Shown: positions 47,987 to 57,537 of the stretch, piece by piece | How positions within the stretch are numbered: the stretch's first letter is position 1 | Layout: every line of letters begins with the position of its first letter | DNA from: Ferruginibacter paludis | GTDB lineage: Bacteria > Bacteroidota > Bacteroidia > Chitinophagales > Chitinophagaceae | Assembly (NCBI RefSeq): GCF_030409685.1 | Contig: NZ_JAUFQJ010000024.1 | Span: forward strand, 248,001-312,000 | DNA length: 64,000 nt | Reading direction: 5' to 3' | Notes under the pieces: generated by a model | The model's input: only the letters and a program-made list of their open reading frames with translations | Told to the model about the DNA's origin: nothing | The model's database searches: none | Made by a program: the position numbers and the translations under genes

Positions 47987-49774
47987 TTACCTATAAATTC
48001 TTTCAATCGCATCTTTATATTTCTCCATTATTACCTTGCGTTTCAGTTTTAATGTTGGCGTAAGTTCGCCACTGTCGATCGTCCACTCATTCGGTAGTAA
48101 TTCAAAACGCTTTACCTGCTCCACGTGATTAAAAAATTCATTGAAACTATCAATCAGCTTACGGTATAAGTCTAATACTGCAGGATGGTGAATGGCTTCC
48201 TCATTGCTGGTAAAACTGATTTGTTGCTGGCGCATCCATTCTTTAAGGTTAGGTATTGAAGGAACAATCAGCGCGCCTACAAATTTTTGTTCAGCGCCAA
48301 CAATCATCATCTGTTCTACAAAAGGCGATTCCTTCATCTTATTTTCAATCGGCTGCGGTGCAACATATTTTCCGCCGCTGGTTTTAAACAGTTCTTTTTT
48401 CCGGTCTGTTATTTTTAAATATTGTTCATCTTCAAAAATACCAATGTCACCAGTATGTAGCCACCCGTCAATGATTGTTTCTGCAGTCAAATCAGGTCGT
48501 TTGTAATACCCCATCATAACGCTTGGACCCTTTACACATATTTCGCCATCCGGCTCCAGTTTCACTTGCTGGCCTTCTATTACAAGCCCCACGGTGCCAA
48601 ACTTTGTCCCCCCTTTACGCTGGCAGTTTACACTGATCACCGGGCTGTTTTCAGTAGGGCCGTAGCCTTCGTAAATGGGAATTTTTGCCGCAGTAAAAAT
48701 TCTGATTAATCTTACCTGGCAGGCAGCTCCACCTGTTACAATAAACTCTACATTGTTGCCCAGGCCTTCCCTCCACTTGCTAAAGACTAACTTGTTGGCA
48801 AGAGCAAGCTTCATATTGTACCAGCTACCCATATTGCTGCGGTTGTCGTACTGATTGCCCAGCGTTACGGCCCAATCGAATAATTTCCTTTTGACGCCAG
48901 TGAGTTCAGTTCCTTTGGCCATTATTTTTTCGTACACTTTTTCCAGCAACCGGGGAACTGTACAAAATAAGTTAGGCTTTACCTCCTTCAGATTTTCGGC
49001 TATGGTATCAAGGCTTTCAGCATAATAAATTGAAATACCGCTATCGATATAAATATAGGAAACCATTCTTTCGAAAATATGATTGAGCGGCAAAAAACTC
49101 AATGCCCTTGCTGTGATGTTGTCCTCAAAAGGAAAAGATTTTTTTGAGTTTAACACGTTGCTTACGATGTTCCGGTGGCTTAACATAACTCCTTTAGGCG
49201 TACCGGTTGTGCCCGAGGTATAAATAATAGTAGCGCAATGTTCAGCCAAAATGGATTGTTTTATTTTCTCCAGTCTTAACAAATCAGTATCATCCGCGGG
49301 ACCCAGAATTGTTGTCCAGTGACTGGCTCCTTCCACTTCATCGAAACTGTAAATATCTTGCAGGGAAGGTACCCTGCTGCGAATACTGCTTACTTTCGAC
49401 AAAATATCATCGCCACTTAGAAAGGCTAATTTCACTGTCGCGTCATTAAAAATAAACTCCAGTTCGTTAATATTGGTTGTAGGGTAAATAGGGCAAAGTG
49501 CAGCACCTATTTGCTGGCAGGCAAGATCAAGAATAAGCCATTCGGGGCGGTTTTTACTTACAAGTGCAATTTTATCCTGGTTAGCTATAGTCATATCCTT
49601 GCCGCCGAGGCCCAGTTTCATCAGGCCAACGCTAAGCCTGTCAACGAGGCTTTTTACTTCTGCCGTGCTATACAATTTCCAGCTGCCGTTTTCTTTTCCT
49701 GCAAGCATATCCGCTTTGGGAAATGTATCCAGCTGATATTGCAAAAAATCAAATATTCTTGAGTGGTCGTTCAT
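47987..49774 (-). CDS. Long-chain acyl-CoA synthetase (AMP-forming)
   Basis: 595 residues from the ATG at 49774 (MNDHSRIFDFLQYQLDTFPK); the TTG at 49783 is less likely. The adenylation core is clear: IIYTSGTTGTPKGVMLSHRN (P-loop-like), GYGPTENSPVISVNC, GWLHTGDIG and KITDRKKELFKTSGGKYVAP (the hinge with the AMP/CoA switch Lys). It resembles FadD15-type eukaryote-like ligases. It activates fatty acids to acyl-CoA in the cytosol or at the membrane. It stands alone. Confidence 0.93.
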   Translation of the reverse strand: MNDHSRIFDFLQYQLDTFPKADMLAGKENGSWKLYSTAEVKSLVDRLSVGLMKLGLGGKDMTIANQDKIALVSKNRPEWLILDLACQQIGAALCPIYPTTNINELEFIFNDATVKLAFLSGDDILSKVSSIRSRVPSLQDIYSFDEVEGASHWTTILGPADDTDLLRLEKIKQSILAEHCATIIYTSGTTGTPKGVMLSHRNIVSNVLNSKKSFPFEDNITARALSFLPLNHIFERMVSYIYIDSGISIYYAESLDTIAENLKEVKPNLFCTVPRLLEKVYEKIMAKGTELTGVKRKLFDWAVTLGNQYDNRSNMGSWYNMKLALANKLVFSKWREGLGNNVEFIVTGGAACQVRLIRIFTAAKIPIYEGYGPTENSPVISVNCQRKGGTKFGTVGLVIEGQQVKLEPDGEICVKGPSVMMGYYKRPDLTAETIIDGWLHTGDIGIFEDEQYLKITDRKKELFKTSGGKYVAPQPIENKMKESPFVEQMMIVGAEQKFVGALIVPSIPNLKEWMRQQQISFTSNEEAIHHPAVLDLYRKLIDSFNEFFNHVEQVKRFELLPNEWTIDSGELTPTLKLKRKVIMEKYKDAIERIYR

Positions 49775-49935
49775 AATGAGCAATCGTTAACTGTAAGCTG
49801 GTGCAATTATTATTCTTAACCTTTCAGATTTTGTATTGTGTAACATAGATGACTGAAATTATTTTGGCACAAGAAATTAATTGAAAACTAAGATAGCTAA
49901 AATTAATTAACCGTTTCTTTAGGGCAGAAACAAAT

Positions 49936-50949
49936 TCAATAGCGGTAGTACTGAGCGACAGGAATTTTAAAAACGCGGCCTTTTTGAAAACGGTTGAGAT
50001 CACTGTATTCAGTAGCATGCGCTACAGTCCAATTTTGAAAAACTGCCAGGTTTTGTGCAGCTCCAAAAAGCCATTGATTGTAGGCATCAAATAATCCATC
50101 CTGTAGTAATTGCTTTTGTAATTCAAACAACCGGAAAGGATATTTGACTTCGTAATTTTTTTCCCAGTCTAATATGAAACGGGTTCTTATCATCGTCAGC
50201 GATTCGGGATTGATACCTGAAACAGCCACGCCCGATTGTTTATTCATTGTTTCAATAAAAGCATTGGCAAAAGCAGACCTGTTCTTGTCTGTATTATCTT
50301 TTGAAATATCCGTATCGATAAAAAGTTTTTTATAACTCTCAGATATAATCGATTTTATTTCAGGGGCATTACTGCTCAGCGGTTCCATATTTACAAATAT
50401 TTCCCCATACAGAATACTCCAGATCTTTTCAGTGCCCGAAACGTAATAATACTTACAGGCATTGTAATAATTTTTAGAATAATCCGGGTCCAGTTCTATT
50501 CCTTTTTCCCACAATTTAATAGCAGTATAATCCTTCTGGCTATATAGTAGTTCTGCCAGTTCGTTATACAAAGGACCACTTACAGGAAATCTTTTCAGGC
50601 CCTTACGGTACAATTTTTCACACTCCTTTGGCAAATCCATTTGCTGGTAAATAATTCCTGCAATCTGATAACTCTGGTCGTCCGCGTCTTCTCTGTCCAG
50701 TGTTGTTTTGATTAGTTCAAGCGCCTTATTATTGTCTTTCTGAAGATAGTACCCCATCGAAAGATCTTTTATGATCTCGATATTCTTCGGCTCCATTTGT
50801 ATTGCCCTGTTCAGTACCAAAACGGCATTGGCATAATCGCCCTGCTGCATGAATGATTTTGCAGTAGCCTGTAACTCGGAGGCTGTTTGAGCATACCCCA
50901 ATTGCCAGCTGCAAGTCAACAAAATTATAATGGTGTTTATCCGCTTCAT
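49936..50949 (-). CDS. Exported TPR-repeat protein
   Basis: A 337-residue protein with a signal peptide (ending GYAQ). The first half has several TPR units (ANAVLVLNRAIQMEPKNIEI, NKALELIKTTLDREDADDQS, CEKLYRKGLKRFPVSGPLYN, AIKLWEKGIELDPDYSKNYY). The second half (ANAFIETMNKQSGVAVSGIN; FQNWTVAHATEYSDLNRFQK) is not TPR and matches nothing I recognise. It is likely periplasmic, a protein-protein interaction module of unknown system. It is monocistronic. Confidence 0.8.
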   Translation of the reverse strand: MKRINTIIILLTCSWQLGYAQTASELQATAKSFMQQGDYANAVLVLNRAIQMEPKNIEIIKDLSMGYYLQKDNNKALELIKTTLDREDADDQSYQIAGIIYQQMDLPKECEKLYRKGLKRFPVSGPLYNELAELLYSQKDYTAIKLWEKGIELDPDYSKNYYNACKYYYVSGTEKIWSILYGEIFVNMEPLSSNAPEIKSIISESYKKLFIDTDISKDNTDKNRSAFANAFIETMNKQSGVAVSGINPESLTMIRTRFILDWEKNYEVKYPFRLFELQKQLLQDGLFDAYNQWLFGAAQNLAVFQNWTVAHATEYSDLNRFQKGRVFKIPVAQYYRY

Positions 50950-51039
50950 TCTCTAAAAATACTATGAAAAAACCAAAGCCGCCTGTAGGTAGCGCTTAGC
51001 GAAAACTTAATTTTTTACTAAAGTGCCCCCCAGCGCTGA

Positions 51040-52278
51040 CTATGCAATATCATAAATCAGGTTGGTCAATAAGCCGTCTCTCAATTTAGGTTCAAACCAG
51101 GTACTTTTAGGAGGCATCACGTTCCCGCTGTCAGCAATGTCAAACAGCTGCTGAATAGTAACAGGGTGAAGGCTGAAAGCAATGGCCATTTCTCCGCTGT
51201 CCACTCTTTTTTCAAGTTCCCCCAGTCCCCGGATACCACCTACAAAATCAATACGTGTATCCGTCCGTTGGTCTTTAATATTTAAAATGGGATCAAGAAA
51301 ATTATCCTGTAAAATAGTAACATCCAAAATACCAATCGGGTCTGTGGTATAAGTATTTTCTTTAGCCGTTAACTGGTACCATTGCTTGTTGGCATATAAA
51401 CCAAACTGGTGCAATGCTGCGGGAGAAAAAGCCTCTGCTGCTTTCTCAATAACAAATTTTTCTGAAGCTTTTTCCAGTAATGTTTCTATCGTTAATCCGT
51501 TTAAATCTTTCACCACCCTGTTGTAATCCATAATCATCAGCTGACTTGCCGGAAATAAAGTGGTCAGAAATATACCAGCACCTGCGGGTGCATCTTTGCC
51601 CAGGGCTGCACGTACTTTGGCTGCTGAAGCTGCCCTGTGATGACCATCAGCAATGTAAGTGCAAGGCACCTGCGTTTTAAATATATCGCTTATCTTCTGA
51701 ATAGTTTCATTGTCATTGATAATCCAAATGGTATGCTGTATGCCATCATCCGCTTTTAAATCATACACCGGATTTTTACCTGTTTGCCAGTCACTGATGA
51801 TGGTGTCAATCTCTGCTACATTTTTATACGCTAAAAAAACATTACCCGTTTGTGCACCGGTTGTTTTTATATGATTGATCCTGTCCTGTTCTTTTTCAGG
51901 CCTGGTAAATTCATGCTTTTTTATCAGGTCATTTTCATAATCGTCCACGCTGCTGCCACATACCAGTCCCGTCTGGCTTTTGCCGTTCATGATGAGCCGG
52001 TAAATATAATAGCACGGTTTACTTTCCCTGAATAATACGTTACGGCTTATAAAAGCATCCAGGTTATTTTTTGCTTTGTCATACACTTGCTGCGAGTGGC
52101 TGTCTGTATCTTCTGGTAAATCAATTTCACTTTTTGTAATGTGCAAAAAACTAAAGGGGTTCCCCTGCGCTTCTATTTTTGCCTCCTTGCTGCTAAGCAC
52201 ATCATAGGGGCGGCTCGCTACTTGTTTTGCGTGTTCAGCCTGGGGTCTTAATGCTTTAAAGGGCTTGATAGTGATCAT
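51040..52278 (-). CDS. DUF1015 family protein
   Basis: A 412-residue protein. IKPFKALRPQAEHAKQVASR and PYDVLSSKEAK are the family N-terminus, and CTYIADGHHRAASAAKVRAA carries the DGHHR motif. The C-terminus contains ITIQQLFDIADSGNVMPPKS and TWFEPKLRDGLL. The gene lies 41 bp downstream of serC. In Bacteroidota DUF1015 genes often sit with serA/serC, suggesting a link to serine or D-3-phosphoglycerate-derived metabolism, but the exact reaction is unknown to me. No serA gene is visible here. Confidence 0.9.
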   Translation of the reverse strand: MITIKPFKALRPQAEHAKQVASRPYDVLSSKEAKIEAQGNPFSFLHITKSEIDLPEDTDSHSQQVYDKAKNNLDAFISRNVLFRESKPCYYIYRLIMNGKSQTGLVCGSSVDDYENDLIKKHEFTRPEKEQDRINHIKTTGAQTGNVFLAYKNVAEIDTIISDWQTGKNPVYDLKADDGIQHTIWIINDNETIQKISDIFKTQVPCTYIADGHHRAASAAKVRAALGKDAPAGAGIFLTTLFPASQLMIMDYNRVVKDLNGLTIETLLEKASEKFVIEKAAEAFSPAALHQFGLYANKQWYQLTAKENTYTTDPIGILDVTILQDNFLDPILNIKDQRTDTRIDFVGGIRGLGELEKRVDSGEMAIAFSLHPVTIQQLFDIADSGNVMPPKSTWFEPKLRDGLLTNLIYDIA

Positions 52279-52319
52279 GTGCTCAATGTTATCTGTGGTA
52301 AAAATAATAGCGATAAATA

Positions 52320-53387
52320 TTATGAATTTTGTGCAGCAAATTCTTTCATTGCCTGCACCAGTACTTCCACGCTGCTGATGGGTAATGCATTGTATAATGA
52401 AGCCCTGAAGCCTCCCACCAACCGGTGACCTTTAATGCCAACAATGTTTTTTTGTTTCGTGAAACTTAAAAAAGCTTCTTCCTGTGCAGGATTGTTCATA
52501 ACAAAACAAACATTCATTTTACTTCTGTCTTCTTTTGTTACAGTGCCTGTAAACAAAGGATTGTCATCTATCTCCTGGTATAATAAAGCTGCTTTGGCAT
52601 CATTCAATTTTTCTACTGCTGCAACCCCTCCGAGCGCTTTCAGCCAGCGGAGTGTGAGCATACAAACATATACTGCAAACACAGGTGGCGTGTTCAGCAT
52701 ACTACCCTCTTTAATATGATTGCGGTAATCCATTATTGTAGGAATAGCACGTTTAATTTTACCCAGGATAGCAGGGTTCACTACCAGCAGGTTTACGCCG
52801 GCAGGACCCATATTTTTTTGAGCACCGGCATAAATTAAATCGAAAGAATTAAAGTCGATTACGCGGCTGAAAATATCACTGCTCATATCCCCTACCAGGG
52901 GTACACTTGTCTTCGGAATTTTTTGCCACTGGCTTCCGTAAATGGTATTATTGGTGGTAATGTGAAAATATTTTGAATCATTCGGTACCGCAAAATCTTT
53001 TGGTATAATGGTGTAATTACTTTCCTTTCCTGTACAAACTACTTCTACTTTGCCAAATAATTTTGCTTCCTTAATTGCCTTGATACCCCACACTCCGGTA
53101 TCGGCGTAAGCGGCTGTTTCTTTATCGTCCAGCAAATTCATGGGCACCTGCATAAACTGGGTAGATGCGCCGCCATGTAAAAACAATACTTCCCGGTCAT
53201 CGTTCAATTGCATCAGTTCTTTAACCAATGCCCGTGCTTCATCCATTACCGCCTGGAAAGTAGATGTACGATGGCCTATTTCTAAAATGGACAATCCTGA
53301 ATTCTGATAGTTCAGCACAGCTTCGGATGCCTGCTGAAAAACTTCTTTGGGTAATATGGAAGGGCCTGCGTTAAAATTGTGTACCAT
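52320..53387 (-). CDS. serC: Phosphoserine aminotransferase SerC
   Basis: A 355-residue class V PLP enzyme. MVHNFNAGPSILPKEVFQQA is the family N-terminus, FLHGGASTQFMQVPMNLL binds cofactor phosphate, and LIYAGAQKNMGPAGVNLL carries the PLP lysine (Lys191). The C-terminal HRLVGGFRASLYNALPIS binds substrate phosphate. It makes phosphoserine from 3-phosphohydroxypyruvate (serine and PLP routes). A purine-rich Shine-Dalgarno-like stretch precedes the start. DUF1015 follows closely. Confidence 0.95.
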   Translation of the reverse strand: MVHNFNAGPSILPKEVFQQASEAVLNYQNSGLSILEIGHRTSTFQAVMDEARALVKELMQLNDDREVLFLHGGASTQFMQVPMNLLDDKETAAYADTGVWGIKAIKEAKLFGKVEVVCTGKESNYTIIPKDFAVPNDSKYFHITTNNTIYGSQWQKIPKTSVPLVGDMSSDIFSRVIDFNSFDLIYAGAQKNMGPAGVNLLVVNPAILGKIKRAIPTIMDYRNHIKEGSMLNTPPVFAVYVCMLTLRWLKALGGVAAVEKLNDAKAALLYQEIDDNPLFTGTVTKEDRSKMNVCFVMNNPAQEEAFLSFTKQKNIVGIKGHRLVGGFRASLYNALPISSVEVLVQAMKEFAAQNS

Positions 53388-53705
53388 ACATTCCTTTCTC
53401 CTAAAAGGTAATTTTATCTTCTTTGCTAAATAATTTTTGCAAAAATAACGAATGGAGCAGGAAGAAAAATTTATTTATTCGATGGCAGATGACGGATCGA
53501 TAATGCCTGAATTATGATACCTGATCTCTGATGACTGATGGCCGATTCTTTTCAAAACGGTGGTCATCATTTCATCCCACGCCTTTTCATATTGACAAGA
53601 ATTGCCTATACTAATGCTTTTTCTGTTTACACAACCACTGTGACTAAAAAACGCTGAACAAATTAAAGTCTAAAGTCAGGAGGACATCAGCCATCAGACA
53701 TTGTA
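53388..53705. other. Intergenic region upstream of serC
   Basis: 318 bp between serC and the phospholipase-C-like gene. Apart from a Shine-Dalgarno-like stretch (53393-53402) I see no ORF, hairpin or repeat I would defend. Confidence 0.5.
53393..53402 (-). promoter_or_regulatory. Shine-Dalgarno-like site before serC
   Basis: On the minus strand AGGAGAAAGG lies 5 nt before the serC ATG at 53387, with another ATG in between out of frame. Strong AGGAG sequences are rare in Bacteroidota, where most genes in this window lack them. Confidence 0.45.
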
Positions 53706-54674
53706 TTATTCTTCCTGCTTCCCGATCATTCTACTGCCAGAACGCCACTGATTATTCAATTCATCAAAAGCCTTTATATCATCTGCTGAAAACTGTTGTT
53801 TTGACAAAGCCGTAAGATCCGGCTGACCTGCATTTACCCAGGCAGTATACCAGAAAGATGCAACGGCAAAAATCGATTGCCGCATCCTTCTCTCAATCAT
53901 GCCATCCAGCTTTTTATTATAGGCAATGGTAAAGGCGGAAGAATACTGGCGCACAAGCACGCCGTTGCGGTTTTCAAAAGCATATTTCTGATCGCTTCCA
54001 AATTGCTGTGTCAGCTCTTTTTCAAATAGCAAAACCGAGTCGGCTGCTTTGGCACTTTCCAATACCCTTGCCCAGGCAAACTCCAACGGATTGCTAATGT
54101 ATGCAGCCTTGCCGATAAAAAAATCAAACTCATTTTCCGCCAGCAATTCAGGTACACGGCTTTCCCAAAAACCGTGAATGCCTCTCTGATTGGTATATTG
54201 CCCGTTGTGATTGCTGTTGGCATGCAAGGGCACATGTGAGTCGGCGATATAGTGACCAAGTTCAGCACTGTTCTTCATGATGCGGCTGAAATTCTTTTCT
54301 TTGAAAGCTGCTGTGAGCCTGCCCAGCATGGTTTGTATATGCCAGGGAACAATGCCATATTCTTTCAATGAATCTTCGCCATATTTTTCTATGGCAGCTT
54401 TCCATTTGCGTGGTATGATGGTGTAAGGATATGCGCCGTAATGGTCAATATCTATAAAATGTCTTGGCCCTTCATCTGCTACTATATAACGTCTTTTATC
54501 CGGGTCAACCGCATGTTCGCTGATGAAAGAAATATTGGGTTTGTACAGCACCATCATCTGTGGTGGTAATAAAAAAACGGCGTAGTAATTTATTTTTTGA
54601 TGCGCATAAAATCCCCAGCAAAAACATTGGCTGGTGATACAACACAGGCTGACAAATAAAACGATGCTTTTCAT
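53706..54674 (-). CDS. Zinc-dependent phospholipase C-like exported protein
   Basis: About 322 residues from the ATG at 54674 (MKSIVLFVSLCCITSQCFCW); the longer frame to 54773 overlaps the neighbour. After the signal peptide the mature part starts WGFYAHQKINYYAVFLLP, placing Trp and His near the N-terminus as in zinc phospholipase C and S1/P1 nucleases. Further His/Asp ligands are in GPRHFIDIDHYGAYP, ELGHYIADSHVPLHAN and RGIHGFWESRVPELL. The zinc hydrolase fold is clear, but whether it cuts phospholipids or nucleic acids is not. Confidence 0.86.
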   Translation of the reverse strand: MKSIVLFVSLCCITSQCFCWGFYAHQKINYYAVFLLPPQMMVLYKPNISFISEHAVDPDKRRYIVADEGPRHFIDIDHYGAYPYTIIPRKWKAAIEKYGEDSLKEYGIVPWHIQTMLGRLTAAFKEKNFSRIMKNSAELGHYIADSHVPLHANSNHNGQYTNQRGIHGFWESRVPELLAENEFDFFIGKAAYISNPLEFAWARVLESAKAADSVLLFEKELTQQFGSDQKYAFENRNGVLVRQYSSAFTIAYNKKLDGMIERRMRQSIFAVASFWYTAWVNAGQPDLTALSKQQFSADDIKAFDELNNQWRSGSRMIGKQEE

Positions 54675-54711
54675 TAAAATGTTTGACAGCCGAAAAGTAT
54701 TACAATTTTTT

Positions 54712-55365
54712 TTATTTAGCAGGATTAAAAAATTCCTTGCCATGCGGTTCCACAACGTCTGTAACGCCACCACTTACTGCAAACTTCATTGTTTGTGCAG
54801 CACTGATATTGGTGATAGGCTTTACGCGGCTCTTTGGAATAATGTACACATTACCGGCAACGGAGTATGCCATCGGGATGTACACCGCTACATAATCTTT
54901 AAAACCGAACTCTTCCATGTCATCCTGGGTTATAAATCCAACACGCCAAACGTCATTGTCATCTACATTGGCCAATACATTGTTGGTAAATTTCTTCTTT
55001 TCCCCAGCGAAGGCTTCAAAAAAATCTTTCAGGGTTGAATAAACGAACTTTATTCCAGGTGTTTTTTCAAGCACCCGGTCGAATACATCGACAATTTTGG
55101 TAAAAATATAGGAAGAAGAAACATAACCAATCAGTAAAACCATTGAAATCACCAGTATAAAACCTACCCCGGGTATACGCCTGATATTCCCCTGCGCATC
55201 CTCCATCAGCCTGGGAAAAATAAAGTGGATAAGGTTCGGTAAAATGCCATCTATAAAACCAAATATGGAAGCAATGGCCCAAAAAGTAATGGCGATAGGC
55301 GCCACAATCAGCAAACCCTGCAAAAAATATTGAAATAAGCGCTTGTAAGTAAATGGTTGTTGCAT
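54712..55365 (-). CDS. DUF502 family membrane protein
   Basis: About 217 residues from the ATG at 55365 (MQQPFTYKRLFQYFLQGLLI). Two transmembrane helices are visible: FLQGLLIVAPIAITFWAIAS (residues about 14-33) and GVGFILVISMVLLIGYVSSS (about 66-85). The soluble C-terminal half has DVFDRVLEKTPGIKFVYSTL, then MAYSVAGNVYIIPKSRVKPI with the family's GxxxxxP pattern. The function of DUF502 is unknown in detail. It lies 37 bp upstream of the phospholipase-C-like gene, possibly co-transcribed. Confidence 0.9.
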   Translation of the reverse strand: MQQPFTYKRLFQYFLQGLLIVAPIAITFWAIASIFGFIDGILPNLIHFIFPRLMEDAQGNIRRIPGVGFILVISMVLLIGYVSSSYIFTKIVDVFDRVLEKTPGIKFVYSTLKDFFEAFAGEKKKFTNNVLANVDDNDVWRVGFITQDDMEEFGFKDYVAVYIPMAYSVAGNVYIIPKSRVKPITNISAAQTMKFAVSGGVTDVVEPHGKEFFNPAK

Positions 55366-55452
55366 AAAAGAAAATTTGACAAACAAAGATACTTTATTGA
55401 GCCGCCTTTCCTTAATATGACAAAATTGTTATGAGTGGTTTTAAAAAAGGAT

Positions 55453-55489
55453 GGAAACTTTGGTTACACAAAAAGTTTCCGTAGTTTTG
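55453..55489 (+). promoter_or_regulatory. TetR operator overlapping a near-ideal promoter
   Basis: GGAAACTTT (55453-55461) and AAAGTTTCC (55472-55480) are exact inverted repeats with 10 nt between. The -33 TTTG (55459-55462) and the -7 TAGTTTTG (55482-55489) are 19 nt apart, the consensus distance. The operator covers the -33 element and most of the spacer. The regulator's ATG (55499) lies 9 nt after the -7 box. Confidence 0.72.
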
Positions 55490-55498
55490 CGTTTCATT

Positions 55499-56140
55499 AT
55501 GGCAGATATAGAAACAGGTGAACGGATACAGCAAAAAGCACATGGGCTTTTTATGCAGTTTGGCTTACGAAGTGTAAGTATGGATGATATTGCCAACAGC
55601 CTTGGCATCAGTAAAAAAACTATTTACCATTATTATGCCGATAAGGATGAACTGGTGGATGCCGTGATAGACGCGGAGTTCAGGAAAAATGAAAGTATTT
55701 GTGAATACGACCGGGTGAATTCAAAAAACGCCATTGACGAAATATTTATGGCCATGGACAAAGTGGTGGAAATGTTCAGCACCATGAACCCATCACTGGT
55801 ATTTGATATGCAGAAATATTTTCCGAAAGTGTTTCAAAAATTTCATTCGCATAAAAATGATTACCTCTTCAACGTAATCCGCACGAATGTAGTCAGGGGA
55901 ATCAGGGAAGAATTATACAGACCCGAATTAAATGTGGATATCATTTCAAGGTACAGGGTAGAAAGCATTATGATCCCCTTCAACCCCGAGTTTCTATCAA
56001 AAATGAAATACAATATGGCGGAGATTGAAGAGGAGTTTATTATTCATTTTCTTTTTGGAATAGCTTCTCCCAAAGGGTATAAAATGATTGTAAAATATCA
56101 GCAGGAGCGAATTAATAAAAGTAAAGATGCAACAAAGTAA
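55499..56140 (+). CDS. TetR/AcrR-family regulator of the efflux operon
   Basis: 213 residues from the ATG at 55499 (MADIETGERIQQKAHGLFMQ). An upstream ATG at 55451 is excluded because it lies inside the promoter. The helix-turn-helix is SVSMDDIANSLGISKKTIYH followed by YYADKDELVDAVIDAEF. The ligand domain is variable. The gene ends 14 bp inside the longest TolC reading frame, so the regulator leads the efflux operon. The inverted repeat at its promoter makes autorepression likely, released by an effector such as a drug or lipid. Confidence 0.93.
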   Translation: MADIETGERIQQKAHGLFMQFGLRSVSMDDIANSLGISKKTIYHYYADKDELVDAVIDAEFRKNESICEYDRVNSKNAIDEIFMAMDKVVEMFSTMNPSLVFDMQKYFPKVFQKFHSHKNDYLFNVIRTNVVRGIREELYRPELNVDIISRYRVESIMIPFNPEFLSKMKYNMAEIEEEFIIHFLFGIASPKGYKMIVKYQQERINKSKDATK

Positions 56141-56141
56141 T

Positions 56142-57479
56142 ATGAGAAAACTAACAGGAATAATGATCGCGGCATTGCTGATGATTGGCAGTATCGTGAA
56201 GGCACAACAGGTAAATCAATTGTCGGCAAAGCAGGCTGTAGAATATGGATTGAAAAATGCGGTACAGGTTAAAAATGCCTTGCTGGATATATTGGTACAG
56301 CAGCAAACCAATAAGGACATTACGGCAGCAGCTTATCCAAGTATAAAAGCAACAGGGGCATTTAATGATTACTTAAATATCCCCACCTCATTGTTGCCCG
56401 GTGAATTTTTTGGCGCACCGGCGGGCACTTTTATACCTGTAAAGTTTGGAACAAAATATTCTGCCACCGGAGGCATATCGCTTAACCAGACAATTTTTGA
56501 CGGGCAGGTGTTTGTCGGCTTACAGGCCCGCAAAACCAGCATTGATCTAAGGGTAAAAGCGGCTGAGGTAACAGAGGAAAACATCAAGGCCAATATTTAT
56601 AAAATTTATTACCAGCTGGTGGTAAGTAAAACGCAGATTGAGTTATTAAATGCCAACATTTCCCGGCTGGAAAAACTGTCGCACGACACAAAAGAGATTT
56701 ACAAAAACGGCTTTGCTGAAAAAGTTGATGTTGATAAATTAACCGTACAGATAGCCAACCTGGAAACGGAAAAATTAAAGGCGCTCAACAGCATCGCCAA
56801 TGGATATGCAGGTTTAAAAGTATTGATGGGTATGCCAATGAAAGACAGTCTTCAACTAACGGACACATTGAGTGAAAACGAATTAAAAGAAAACATTTTA
56901 GAAAGTTCAAACTACCAGTACAGCGACCGTAAGGAATATCAACTGGCTGAATTAACCAGCAAATTAAATGGCTTTAATATAAAAAGGTATCAACTGAGCC
57001 AGATACCAACCTTAAGCTTTAACGCCAATTACAGCAAGCAGGCGCAACGCACACAGTTTGATTTTTTTAAACGCAGCGGAGATTGGTTTACCACCTCTTT
57101 TATAGGTTTTAATCTTACCATTCCAATCTTCAACGGTTTTAGTGCAAGGGCTAAAATAGCAGGAGCAAGGCTTGCGTTGCAGCAATCGCAAAACCAACTG
57201 GAAGCGCAAAAGATAAGTATCGACAACGATGTAACAGCTGCTAAAAATAATTTTATCACGGCTATTGCCACCATCGACTATCAAAAGAAAAACATGGCCC
57301 TGGCAGAAACGGTATATGAGCAAACCAAAAAGAAATACGAAGTAGGTACCGGAAGTACAACAGAAATAAATACGGCACAGGTTGATTTAAAAACTGCGCA
57401 AACAAATTACATCAGCGCTTTGTATGATGCCATTATTGCCAGGATTGATTTTTTAAAAGCAACGGGTAAGCTGAACTAA
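56142..57479 (+). CDS. TolC-family outer-membrane efflux protein
   Basis: 445 residues from the ATG at 56142, where the signal peptide starts (MRKLTGIMIAALLMIGSIVK to AQQ). An ATG at 56127 would overlap tetR. The TolC-like tandem alpha-barrel/beta-barrel pattern is visible: QLSAKQAVEYGLKNAVQVKN, the barrel stretch ATGGISLNQTIFDGQVFVGL, KISIDNDVTAAKNNFITAIA and KKYEVGTGSTTEINTAQVDL. It forms the outer-membrane exit duct for the adaptor and RND pump encoded next. Confidence 0.92.
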   Translation: MRKLTGIMIAALLMIGSIVKAQQVNQLSAKQAVEYGLKNAVQVKNALLDILVQQQTNKDITAAAYPSIKATGAFNDYLNIPTSLLPGEFFGAPAGTFIPVKFGTKYSATGGISLNQTIFDGQVFVGLQARKTSIDLRVKAAEVTEENIKANIYKIYYQLVVSKTQIELLNANISRLEKLSHDTKEIYKNGFAEKVDVDKLTVQIANLETEKLKALNSIANGYAGLKVLMGMPMKDSLQLTDTLSENELKENILESSNYQYSDRKEYQLAELTSKLNGFNIKRYQLSQIPTLSFNANYSKQAQRTQFDFFKRSGDWFTTSFIGFNLTIPIFNGFSARAKIAGARLALQQSQNQLEAQKISIDNDVTAAKNNFITAIATIDYQKKNMALAETVYEQTKKKYEVGTGSTTEINTAQVDLKTAQTNYISALYDAIIARIDFLKATGKLN

Positions 57480-57537
57480 ATATAAACTCATGATCAATAA
57501 AACTAACAACGTGAATAAAATAATGAACCATACAACC

